A stretch of 64,000 bases of DNA from Pseudomonas weihenstephanensis (GTDB taxonomy: Bacteria > Pseudomonadota > Gammaproteobacteria > Pseudomonadales > Pseudomonadaceae): positions 186,001 through 250,000 of the forward strand of contig NZ_JYLF01000004.1 in assembly GCF_001043055.1 (NCBI RefSeq), read 5' to 3'. Positions 49,901-57,438 of the stretch are shown in pieces. Positions within the stretch are counted from its first letter, which is position 1; each line of letters opens with the position of its first letter. The notes below the pieces were generated by a model. That model had not been told where the DNA came from. It saw only the letters and a list, made by a program, of their open reading frames with translations, and ran no database searches. A program made the translations under genes and the position numbers.

Positions 49901-51243
49901 GGTACCTGCAAATGCCCGCAGGTTCCAGCAGCGCCAGTTACAAACTGAGGCGCACGCAAGGGCACTGGGAAATCAAGCATCGTCTGTCCAGTACCGAAAA
50001 GCACTGGGAACCCTTGGTCCGCGAGAAAACTCAATTGCCTGCACGCTCCACAAACATCTCATACAGCGCCTACGACCTACCTGTAGAGCACCGCGCCATT
50101 GTTCAGGAACTCATCGCAGGGAACGACAAACTCCTGCACGTCGACTATGTATCACCCAATCCTGAGCTTCAAAAGGCCAGCCAGACCTTCAAAACCCTCA
50201 GGGCTAAATTACTGACGGACGCCCAGACGTTTCTCAAGGCATCTGAGCCTAAACCACGAGCCGTTCGCCCTTCATTGGCACAGTCCGTCACGCCCGATGA
50301 CCTGTTCAAAAAATTGTTCGAGCAATCGCAAGGTGTGATTTTAGGCGAAGCGCATTCGCAACAATCCGCGAAAAAAATATTGATCACACAGATGAGCGCG
50401 CTCAAAAAAAGTGAAGTCGGCGTGCTCTTTCTGGAGCACCTGCAAACCGATACTCATCAGTCCATGCTAGATGACTTTTTCACTACTCAAAAAATCCCCC
50501 CCGCACTGGACGACTTTTTAACGTCCCAGGATGTCGGACACCAGATCGACCCCTCGAGTGAGTTCACCTACAGCAAATTGGTCCGCGAGGCTGTAAAGCA
50601 GCGCATCCCGATCAAAGCCCTGGACTGTACAGCCAGTTATCACGTTAGAGGCATGCCGACTCGCTTTCCTGACCTGAACCGCACTGAAATGTTCAGCTAT
50701 TTTGCATCGCAGGTGATCAGGGGCCATCTGGCAGCAAACCCCAATAAAAAATGGATTGCCCTCACCGGTAACAGCCATGCAAACACCTATCAAGGGGTCC
50801 CGGGAATAGCCGAACTGGAAGGCGCAATAGGTGTGCGTATCTCAGATGCAGCACCGAACAACTCCCTCGGTCTGCGCCAGAACATCGCCGAGGTCATACC
50901 GCCGAGCATATGGCAGCGTGAGCACATCCTATTAAAAAATGACTACTGGCTAGAGGTCGAAATTGCCGGTACAAAACCAAAATTACCGCCGTTCAATACG
51001 CCGCAGATTGAGTCAAAACTCAATAAACCTGGCACGTTCATGTTGGAAAATATTCCATCCGAAGGCCCCTACCTGATCCATCGCGCCAAAAATCAACAAA
51101 TCGTGCGCACACGCATCCAGCTCGATAACGGCGCAGTGTTTATCGATCACCCCAATTGGCCTGACATCCACCTCAAGCGCTATGACTACCTGGAGGGTTT
51201 AATTAGGGACCTGAAAGCGAGAGGGTTGCAATCTGCAAACTAA
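46981..51243 (+). CDS. Giant toxin-like protein, copy 2, with Tiki/ChaN/EreA-type C-terminal domain
   Basis: 1420 residues from the ATG at 46981, preceded by ACAGGAACGCC. Same plan as copy 1: about 730 residues with TTLSLSELALSNV and LTPSYIKTLVRELDIGERYKTRL-like blocks, then a hydrophobic stretch at about 744-780. About 850-1090 is a beta-rich linker with VYEGP and NLYRSRYDNLDEIWRV. From about 1110 lies a domain with LGEAHS (Gly1122-His1125), FLEHLQ (Glu1152), LDCTAS (Asp1215, Cys1216) and LTGNSHAN (Gly1263-His1266). Two GxxH motifs plus a Glu are the mark of the Tiki/EreA/ChaN superfamily, to which a Pasteurella multocida toxin region is also assigned. Likely equals proteins named membrane-targeted effector domain toxin. 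No signal peptide or immunity gene. Confidence 0.75.
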   Translation: MPDNLALLTNAAKELLTLRNNLPDLEIAMEHRLRQFFPTLAEDVCTDLLFINEQAPPEPGQTPFITSKTLSMLIDQCYLEQKVPTFVQGKTKVYHYAHTLAEQDQASEITVDLLEKFLADTTFSLEICLRDALIEFWQKPQSEFNSLTPKAWLSHYVRNMIRAEAAVRHDDKTLDTAALNAVNQVFPPTQEPSAQATFGFYTLTLNGNNPLAALPLHGIFVITTKNLPTESTDSLTLRVVQDDSPRTVVLFTPTQGLESFASLSALTQELSARLTDTYQRDSLFESVLEQDRVRALAHHHVDLSPVEEASAQTFYADQLIDKQKHDMRHAWSVAVARQEDKSIAQLSEHVEQSLDSSIVLKPAGILRTRYTRLLESQLPNWLKTASDANKSQWRLAVEKLIHEQRASETSLAQSITQSGQKHTLLGYARQQLKERIKADRNIEVDPDFIFISTTEALQTGPVIYPIGGSGFPAGSSIPRTGPSITYKTTTLSLSELALSNVGVWDITFALTARITDAKGHPHLVLTPSYIKTLVRELDIGERYKTRLNHLLVNSQQAHWRKERYVALKTAQLKLDLIEARLSGALTESNAAWVQAVLDHPVEKNRPLIQGAQIKVHLLMLRYHSLPGLLVFSSTGAPHLLCYHPDAPNNNWFTVASSRNDLARLLSQPIFHRYVENKVTSAQQAYIKPLLNKGLTDSNVRLQMIHHHAFEASYDTEVSYTLRDADEQSTSTYESNLNTAKETALTLLDVISFVLPTKILLPIVAARFIYQLTFVYDALQRDEKYEALLHWMGAISHLTDGASDFAGSSVFSRSIRQRARQPAATLNPNAASSPSPQSLKLRTGHEYGAGVYEGPSNGGSVPAYYVKDSNGNLYRSRYDNLDEIWRVSDERAPDAQRRVPVNELSAGKWDVHPASPQLTQRSGIERVIDSAKVTSVSLSGKTPDAQGIYRVANLNYIEQGGIVFEVYSGWLRRHWYLQMPAGSSSASYKLRRTQGHWEIKHRLSSTEKHWEPLVREKTQLPARSTNISYSAYDLPVEHRAIVQELIAGNDKLLHVDYVSPNPELQKASQTFKTLRAKLLTDAQTFLKASEPKPRAVRPSLAQSVTPDDLFKKLFEQSQGVILGEAHSQQSAKKILITQMSALKKSEVGVLFLEHLQTDTHQSMLDDFFTTQKIPPALDDFLTSQDVGHQIDPSSEFTYSKLVREAVKQRIPIKALDCTASYHVRGMPTRFPDLNRTEMFSYFASQVIRGHLAANPNKKWIALTGNSHANTYQGVPGIAELEGAIGVRISDAAPNNSLGLRQNIAEVIPPSIWQREHILLKNDYWLEVEIAGTKPKLPPFNTPQIESKLNKPGTFMLENIPSEGPYLIHRAKNQQIVRTRIQLDNGAVFIDHPNWPDIHLKRYDYLEGLIRDLKARGLQSAN

Positions 51244-51285
51244 CAAGCACTGGAAGCGTATTTGTTCTCTTTACCAGCCCAAACG

Positions 51286-51618
51286 CTAGTAAGACCTCAG
51301 CAATATGCTGCCATATTTATACTGTCGATACAGTGTGTAAGGCGAAACCACTGTATCGACAGCTGCAGAGGCAAACACATCAAAGAAGAAGATCGGCACA
51401 AAACCGACGGGTACACCACTCGATGTATTAGGGAGTGCGTTCAATACACACAGGTCAAACGCTACACCGCTGTACAACCGCGGAATGGACTCACAATAGG
51501 TGTGTTTTTTTTTGAGCGTGCGCCGGATTGTTTCGTCATAACTGAAGAGCGTCTGCGCAGACCCACATCCGCCCAACATCACAGATACCGCGCACAACAG
51601 CACATTCTTATAAGTCAT
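51286..51618 (-). CDS. YceK/YidQ-family lipoprotein (DUF1375)
   Basis: 110 residues from the ATG at 51618. Lipobox LGGC with lipidated Cys18. The mature part has the family text RLYSGVAFDLCVLNA and FFDVFASAAVDTVVSPYT. Members are small envelope lipoproteins of unknown role. Tail-to-tail with the toxin-like gene (42 bases). AT-rich relative to the core genes around it. Nothing suggests an immunity function beyond its position. Confidence 0.75.
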   Translation of the reverse strand: MTYKNVLLCAVSVMLGGCGSAQTLFSYDETIRRTLKKKHTYCESIPRLYSGVAFDLCVLNALPNTSSGVPVGFVPIFFFDVFASAAVDTVVSPYTLYRQYKYGSILLRSY

Positions 51619-51820
51619 ACAGGTGCCCTTCCGAGAGAGAAGGCAACCTAGCATGTGAAATAAATCCCCTCCTAGGTCATGACTTCTGGGTCTTGTGTAA
51701 GACGCCTCTTAGGCCTAACGTGAAACTCCAACAGAAATACCCTCAGAGCCTGTGCATCTGCCTTTTTTACCGCTATAAGGCGCTTGAGCCGCTAAACTGC
51801 GCGCCCTCTGCTAGCCTGAT

Positions 51821-51840
51821 ACCCGTCGCCCAAGACGGGT
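51821..51840 (+). promoter_or_regulatory. Leader hairpin before the TonB receptor gene
   Basis: ACCCGTC-GCCCAA-GACGGGT, 28 bases before the ATG at 51869, so probably in the 5' leader. I see no Fur box and no cobalamin-riboswitch elements in the 250-base gap 51619-51868. Confidence 0.4.
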
Positions 51841-51868
51841 CGCGTCCCACGGAACTCCAATACCCCCC

Positions 51869-53971
51869 ATGAAATTTTTTGCACCCGCTCGCCTTGCCCT
51901 TTTTGTGCCCAGCCTCTGCCTGACGCCTATCTGCTTTGCTGAACCGCTGGAACTCGACCCAAGCGTCATTACCGGCTCACGCAGCGCCAGCCCGAGTTTT
52001 GATCTGCCGTACTCGGTTGACAGCATCAACCAGGCGCAAATCAGCGACGGCCAACTGGGCATTAACGCGTCCGAAGTACTGTCCCGGGTGCCGGGGCTGG
52101 TGGTGCAAAACCGTCAGAACTATGCACAAGACCTGCAAATTTCATCCCGAGGCTTTGGCGCGCGCTCGGCGTTTGGTGTACGCGGTATCAAATTGATTGC
52201 CGATGGTATTCCGGCCAGCACCCCGGATGGCCAGGGTCAGGCGGCAACGTTCAACCTGGACACCGCCGAGCGCATCGAAGTACTGCGCGGCCCCGCTGCG
52301 ACGCTGTATGGCAGCAACGCGGGCGGAGTGATTCAAATGTTCTCGCGCGATGGCGAAGGCCCGCCGCGCATCGGCGCCGAAACACTGATCGGCAGTGACG
52401 GCATGAGTAAAAACCACCTCACGGCTGAAGGCGCGGCCGATGACGTGGGCTTTGTGCTTGACGCCTCACGCATGGACACCGATGGCTACCGCGACCACAG
52501 CGCCGCCCGCCGCGACCAGACCTTCGCCAAGCTCAACTTCAAACCCGACGAGGACAGCAAACTGGCGCTGATCTACAGCAGCCTGGAGCAGAACGGCACG
52601 CAAGATCCGCTGGGACAAAGTTGGGAAGCCTACAAAGCGGACCCACGCTCAGTTGCACCCAATGCCATTACCTACAACACGCGTAAAAGCATTGACCATC
52701 AACAACTGGGGTTGAATTACGAGCGCTACTTTGGCGACGCGACCTTGCAGGTCAATGCGTATACCGGGACGCGCAGCGTGATTCAGTATTTGGCGATTCC
52801 CAAATACATCGGTAATACCCAAACGCTCAATCCGGCAAATGCACGGGGTGGCGGCGTTGTGCAATTCGATCGCAAGTTTTACGGCACCAATGTGCATTGG
52901 ATTCAGCCCATCACGAGCGCGCCAGGTGAGCTGATTATCATCAGCGGCGTGGACTTTGATCAGAGCCGTGACAACCGGCACGGCTACCAAAACTACAACG
53001 GGGCGCAATTGGGCGTTAAAGGCGAAATGCGCCGCGACGAAGTCGATACTGCTCGCAGCCTTGACCCCTTCGTACAAGCCAACTGGGCCATCGAAGACTG
53101 GACCCTGCAAGCAGGCTTGCGCTACAGCACGATGGAAATGGACGTCGACGATCACTTTTTGAGCAATGGCGACGCCAGCGGCACCAAACGCTACAAAAAG
53201 GCCACGCCGTCAATGAGTGTGATGTACGCCTTCACACCAGAACTGCATGGCTATGTGAGCGCGGGCAAAGGCTTCGAAACACCGACTCAAGCTGAGTTAG
53301 CCTATGCGCCGGGCAATCAGGAAGGCTTCAACTTCGGACTCAAGCCCTCTGAAAGTACCCAGTATGAAATGGGGTTGAAAGCTCAGGTCTACAACACGCG
53401 AATCAACGCTGCCGTGTTCCAGATCACCACCGAAGACGAGTTGGTGGTCGCAGGTTCGGTGGGCGGACGTACCAGCTACCAAAACGCCGGCCGCACCTTG
53501 CGCCGAGGGTTTGAGCTGGGCGTCGAAAGCCAGCTCAGCGAACACTGGACCACCACCCTGGCCTACACCCGCCTGCAAGCCACTTACGACAGCGACTTCA
53601 GCAGCAGCAAAGGCACTGTCGATAAAGGCAATTACCTGCCCGGCGTGCCGCAAACCACGCTGTTTGCCGAAGTGAACTGGAAACCCGCAGATTGGGTCAG
53701 CACCGCCGTCGAGGGCATGTATCGCAGCAAGGTCTACGTTGAAGACACCAACAGCAAGAAAGCCGCCCCGGCCTACAGCGTGTTCAACTGGCGTGCGCGT
53801 TTTGAGCAGAACGTCGAACACTGGACCTTCCACCAAACCCTGCGACTGGACAACCTGCTGGACCGCCAATACGTAGGTTCGGTGATTGTGGCCGACGGCA
53901 ATGACCGCTTCTACGAAGCTGCGCCGGGCCGTTCGTGGTACGCCGGGGCCGGGGCGCAATACCGCTTTTAA
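51869..53971 (+). CDS. TonB-dependent outer-membrane receptor
   Basis: 700 residues. Signal peptide of about 24 residues (ends CFAEP). The plug domain (about 40-160) has ASEVLSRVPGLVVQNR, SSRGFGARSAFGVRG and IEVLRGPAATLYGSNAGGV. The 22-strand barrel follows, with the C-terminal strand ending in aromatic Phe (GAGAQYRF). No N-terminal signalling domain, so it is a plain transporter rather than a sigma/anti-sigma transducer. Ligand unknown; the fold resembles siderophore or iron-citrate receptors, but no iron-regulatory site was found. Its stop overlaps the convergent exonuclease stop. Confidence 0.9.
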   Translation: MKFFAPARLALFVPSLCLTPICFAEPLELDPSVITGSRSASPSFDLPYSVDSINQAQISDGQLGINASEVLSRVPGLVVQNRQNYAQDLQISSRGFGARSAFGVRGIKLIADGIPASTPDGQGQAATFNLDTAERIEVLRGPAATLYGSNAGGVIQMFSRDGEGPPRIGAETLIGSDGMSKNHLTAEGAADDVGFVLDASRMDTDGYRDHSAARRDQTFAKLNFKPDEDSKLALIYSSLEQNGTQDPLGQSWEAYKADPRSVAPNAITYNTRKSIDHQQLGLNYERYFGDATLQVNAYTGTRSVIQYLAIPKYIGNTQTLNPANARGGGVVQFDRKFYGTNVHWIQPITSAPGELIIISGVDFDQSRDNRHGYQNYNGAQLGVKGEMRRDEVDTARSLDPFVQANWAIEDWTLQAGLRYSTMEMDVDDHFLSNGDASGTKRYKKATPSMSVMYAFTPELHGYVSAGKGFETPTQAELAYAPGNQEGFNFGLKPSESTQYEMGLKAQVYNTRINAAVFQITTEDELVVAGSVGGRTSYQNAGRTLRRGFELGVESQLSEHWTTTLAYTRLQATYDSDFSSSKGTVDKGNYLPGVPQTTLFAEVNWKPADWVSTAVEGMYRSKVYVEDTNSKKAAPAYSVFNWRARFEQNVEHWTFHQTLRLDNLLDRQYVGSVIVADGNDRFYEAAPGRSWYAGAGAQYRF

Positions 53972-54678
53972 AAACTGTGCACCTGCTTGCGCCGCTGCCA
54001 TTGATTGAGCCGCTGTTGCAGCGCCAGCGGGCTATCCAGCCCCTGTGCGCGCGCACGGCTGAACAGGATCAGCGCCAGTTCGGCGGTGGCCAGGGCATCG
54101 GCGCTGGCGTTGTGGCGGTCCTCGACCTGCAAGTTGAAATGCTTGATCCAGTGGTCGAGCCCCGCCTCGCGTAAATCGGCGTGCGGGCACAGCATGGGGG
54201 CCAGCGCTGCCACGTCCATAAACGGATGCTGCAAGCGATAACCCAGACTGTCTTTCAACGCGCGGCCCAGCATGTGCTGGTCAAACGGCGCATGGAACGC
54301 CAGCAACGGGCTGCCCCCCACAAACGCCATAAAATCGAGCAGGGCATCGGCCGGCTCACACCCGGCGGCAATCGTTTCAGGCCCCAATCCATGCAGCAGC
54401 ACGCTGGGGCTGAGCGGGTTGTGGGCGCGGCGCAAGGTGCGCTCAAACGCCTGGCCCAGATCAATCGCCCCGTCCTCAATCACCATCGCACCGATTGACA
54501 GCACTTGGTCGCGGTTAAGGTTCAGGCCGCTGGTTTCCAGATCGACCACCACCCAACGTTGATGGCGCAACGAGGTGTCGCGCAGCCCCGGCGAGGGTGG
54601 CAGTTGCAGCAGGCGCTGTTGCTGCTCAAGGCTCAAGACCGGGCTTTTGCGCGACAACAGCCATGACAGCAGGCTCAT
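53968..54678 (-). CDS. DEDDh 3'-5' exonuclease (DnaQ-like)
   Basis: 236 residues. ExoI VVDLETSGLN (Asp46, Glu48), ExoII HAPFDQHML, and ExoIII RHNASADALATAE with the DEDDh histidine and aspartate. Such stand-alone proteins act as proofreading-like exonucleases or RNases; the substrate is unknown. The start overlaps the stop of the cNMP-CBS-DUF294 gene by 4 bases, so translation is coupled. Confidence 0.85.
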   Translation of the reverse strand: MSLLSWLLSRKSPVLSLEQQQRLLQLPPSPGLRDTSLRHQRWVVVDLETSGLNLNRDQVLSIGAMVIEDGAIDLGQAFERTLRRAHNPLSPSVLLHGLGPETIAAGCEPADALLDFMAFVGGSPLLAFHAPFDQHMLGRALKDSLGYRLQHPFMDVAALAPMLCPHADLREAGLDHWIKHFNLQVEDRHNASADALATAELALILFSRARAQGLDSPLALQQRLNQWQRRKQVHSF

Positions 54679-56609
54679 AGCTGATACCGCAGCGCCAGGC
54701 TGCTTTGCAGGCGCTGCGCCTGACGCAACGCTTCACGCAGGATGCGCCGGTCGAGCTGGTTGAGGCTGTCCGGGTCGACCCGGTTCGAGTACGGGCGGTT
54801 TTCACGGGTTTGCAATTGGTGTTGCTGCATGCGCGTTTGCTGAATGAAGTGATACGCCTCTTCATAGGCCGCCCCGTCCAGCGGCTCGATCACGCCCTGC
54901 GTCACCAAGTGGCGCAAGCGTTCGAGGGTGTTGTTGGCCTCCACGCCATGGGCCAGCGCCAATAAGCGTGCACCGTCCACAAACGGGGTCAGGCCCTGCA
55001 CTTTAAGGTCCAGGGTGGCTTTTTCGCTGCCTTTACGTTCCAGCACAAACTCGCGAAAGCGCCCCACTGGCGGACGATGGCGCAAGGCGTTGTCCGCCAT
55101 CATGCGCTGGAACAGACGATTGTCGGCGACCTGCTCCAGAATGCCGCGGCGCAGTTGCTGGCACCCGCTGTCGTCACCCCATACCGCCCGCAGGTCGAAA
55201 TAGATGCTGGAGGCCAGCAGATTTTCAGGCGTGGCTTCGCGGATAAACGCCGCAAAGCGTCGCGCCCATTCGGCTCGTGACAAACACAGGTCGGGGTTAC
55301 CCGCCATGATGTTGCCCTTGCACAGGGTAAAACCGCAGGCTGCCAGGTGAGTGTTAATCAACTGCGCGATGGGCAGCAGGCGTTGACGAATCTCGGCGGC
55401 CTGCACAGCATCAGCGGCTTCAAACAGAATGCCGTTGTCCTGGTCGGTGTGCAGTGTCTGCTCGCGACGGCCTTCGCTGCCGAAACACAGCCAGGTGAAC
55501 GGCACGCCGGGGTCGCCTTTTTCGGCCAGTACCAGCTCGATCACGCGGCACACCGTGTGATCGTTGAGCAGCGTGATGATGTGGGTGATCTGGGTCGACG
55601 AAGCACCGTGGGCCAACATGCGCTCCACCAATTGACCGATTTCGCCCCGCAGGTTGATCAGGCTCTCAAGCCGTGGTGCGTGGCGGATGGTGCGGGCCAG
55701 GTGCACCAGATCAACCCGTTGCAGTGAAAACAGATCACGCTCTGAAACCACACCGCACAAGCGCTGATCCTTCACCAGACAGACGTGGGCAATGTGCCGT
55801 TCGGTCATGGCGATGGCCGCATCGAACGCACTGTGGTCGGGCGTCAGGTAAAACGGCCCCGGCGTCATGTGCTGGTCGATGGCTTGCGCAAAGTCCTGCG
55901 TGCCGTCGGCGACCACCTGGCGCAGATCGCGCAGGGTGAAAATCCCCAGCGGCGCCTTGCGCTCATCCACGATCACAATGCTGCCCACTTGTTGCTCGTG
56001 CATCAGCCGCACGGCTTCGCGCAAGGCGGTGCCAGGCAGGCAAGTAACAGGGTGGCGCATGGCCAATTCGCCCAGACGGGTATTGAGGGAGTATTGAGTG
56101 CCGAGGGTTTCGACAGCTTTTTGCTGAACCTGCTGGTTCACCTTGTCGAGCAAGCTGCTGACCCCGCGCAGGGCGAAATCGCGAAACTCGTCAGACAAGG
56201 CAAACAATTTGATAAACGCGGGTTTGTTTAATTGAAGACAAAACGTGTCTTCAGCGGCGCGGTGCTCGGTGCGGGTGGCACGTTCGCCCAGCAACGCGGC
56301 GAGAGGGAAGCATTCGCCTGCGGTGATCTCGAACGTGGTTTCGGCTTCCTGGCGCCCGACATGGGTGCGCTCGCCCACCACACGGCCTTGTTTGACGATG
56401 TAAAAGTGTTCGACCGGGCCGTCCGCAGGCCGAATGATGCTTTCACCGGGGCCATAGAAGCGCAGTTGGCACTGCTCGACTAAAAACGCCAGGTGAGTGT
56501 TTTCCATGTGATTGAAGGGCGGGAATCGCTGCAAAAACTGCATGGTGCCGTGAATGTTCTGCAACACCGCAGCCTTTCCTGCCTGGAGAAACGCATCCGA
56601 TTTACTCAT
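54675..56609 (-). CDS. cNMP-binding/CBS/DUF294 nucleotidyltransferase-like protein
   Basis: 644 residues. Cyclic-nucleotide-binding fold (about 25-150), a CBS pair (about 175-295), a GlnD-type nucleotidyltransferase motif GSEGRREQTLHTDQDN (377-392), and a helical DUF294 C-terminal domain (about 450-600). The nucleotidyltransferase aspartates are retained, so it may transfer nucleotides to an unknown target when cAMP or adenosine ligands bind. This is domain inference. Usual partner in Pseudomonas is the exonuclease gene just downstream, as here. Confidence 0.87.
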   Translation of the reverse strand: MSKSDAFLQAGKAAVLQNIHGTMQFLQRFPPFNHMENTHLAFLVEQCQLRFYGPGESIIRPADGPVEHFYIVKQGRVVGERTHVGRQEAETTFEITAGECFPLAALLGERATRTEHRAAEDTFCLQLNKPAFIKLFALSDEFRDFALRGVSSLLDKVNQQVQQKAVETLGTQYSLNTRLGELAMRHPVTCLPGTALREAVRLMHEQQVGSIVIVDERKAPLGIFTLRDLRQVVADGTQDFAQAIDQHMTPGPFYLTPDHSAFDAAIAMTERHIAHVCLVKDQRLCGVVSERDLFSLQRVDLVHLARTIRHAPRLESLINLRGEIGQLVERMLAHGASSTQITHIITLLNDHTVCRVIELVLAEKGDPGVPFTWLCFGSEGRREQTLHTDQDNGILFEAADAVQAAEIRQRLLPIAQLINTHLAACGFTLCKGNIMAGNPDLCLSRAEWARRFAAFIREATPENLLASSIYFDLRAVWGDDSGCQQLRRGILEQVADNRLFQRMMADNALRHRPPVGRFREFVLERKGSEKATLDLKVQGLTPFVDGARLLALAHGVEANNTLERLRHLVTQGVIEPLDGAAYEEAYHFIQQTRMQQHQLQTRENRPYSNRVDPDSLNQLDRRILREALRQAQRLQSSLALRYQL

Positions 56610-56894
56610 TGACCGCTACCGCATGTCTGACCGTTGTTGTTATGCCGGGGCGCTGCACCCTGTCGTCGTAATGCAAGTCATGCTCGGTTGTCTGCGCCAA
56701 AGTGCCCATTGGACGTAAGTCTATGGGGATAGTGGCCTACTGATATTTTTGAATTACCTCACAGAAAACAGGTCCGTTTATTGTGTTGCAAGACTTGGAA
56801 ATGCAGCCTTGCGGGCGCACATTGGGGCACAGCCTAGGAATAGCTGACTGCATCGGTGGGATAACAGACTGAATAAAGCCGTTTTGAGAACCGT

Positions 56895-57344
56895 ATGACC
56901 GAACACGACATTTTGAGCGACGCCGAGCGAGAGGCGCTGAGCGAAGTCATGAAAGCCCCCATTCGTGCCCGAGCTGCACAGCGCGTACTGATCGTCGAAG
57001 ACGATCAACTGGCGCGCGACTTGCTCAGCGAACTGCTGGAGTTGCATGGCATTCAGTGCATCAAGGCCGCTGGTCAGCAGCAAGCCTGGCACACGCTGGA
57101 GTCAGATAAATCGGTTGCCCTGCTACTGACGGATTTGCGCATGCCGCCCGGTGACGGCCTGGAATTGATCCGCCAGCTTCGCCGCTCCGAGCGGGCGAAC
57201 ATGCCGGTGATCATCATGTCGGGCAATGCCGAGGTAAAAGATGCCATTGATGGCATGCACTTGAGCGTGCTCGATTTTCTGCTCAAGCCCATTGATACCG
57301 AAAAACTGACCGCGCTGATCAAACGCGAACTGCACATCGAATAG
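56895..57344 (+). CDS. Orphan single-domain response regulator
   Basis: 149 residues. A 30-residue N-terminal extension precedes a complete receiver domain: Asp36/Asp37 acidic pair, phospho-acceptor Asp80 in LLLTDLRMPPGDG, Ser109 in IIMSGNAEV and Lys131 in LKPID. No output domain and no adjacent histidine kinase. Divergent from the DUF294 gene across 285 bases, and ended by the terminator at 57385. Confidence 0.88.
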   Translation: MTEHDILSDAEREALSEVMKAPIRARAAQRVLIVEDDQLARDLLSELLELHGIQCIKAAGQQQAWHTLESDKSVALLLTDLRMPPGDGLELIRQLRRSERANMPVIIMSGNAEVKDAIDGMHLSVLDFLLKPIDTEKLTALIKRELHIE

Positions 57345-57384
57345 CTTCCCATGAGCTGCCGACTGAAGTGTGGCGAGCGCACAA

Positions 57385-57417
57385 TAAAAAGCCCCGGCAG
57401 TTCGCCGGGGCTTTTTG
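57385..57417. terminator. Bidirectional intrinsic terminator (response regulator/glcB)
   Basis: AAAAAGCCCCGGC-AGTTC-GCCGGGGCTTTTT, 12-bp stem with A-run and T-run on opposite sides, between two convergent genes. Confidence 0.95.
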
Positions 57418-57438
57418 TTACTGCGCGTTAACGCTTAT

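Noticed and set aside
51286..51618. YceK-type lipoprotein as the immunity partner of toxin-like gene 2
   Set aside because: It is convergent with the toxin gene and belongs to a widespread lipoprotein family; position alone does not support it.
51619..51868. Fur box or cobalamin riboswitch upstream of the TonB receptor
   Set aside because: Neither the Fur consensus nor the B12-box elements could be found.
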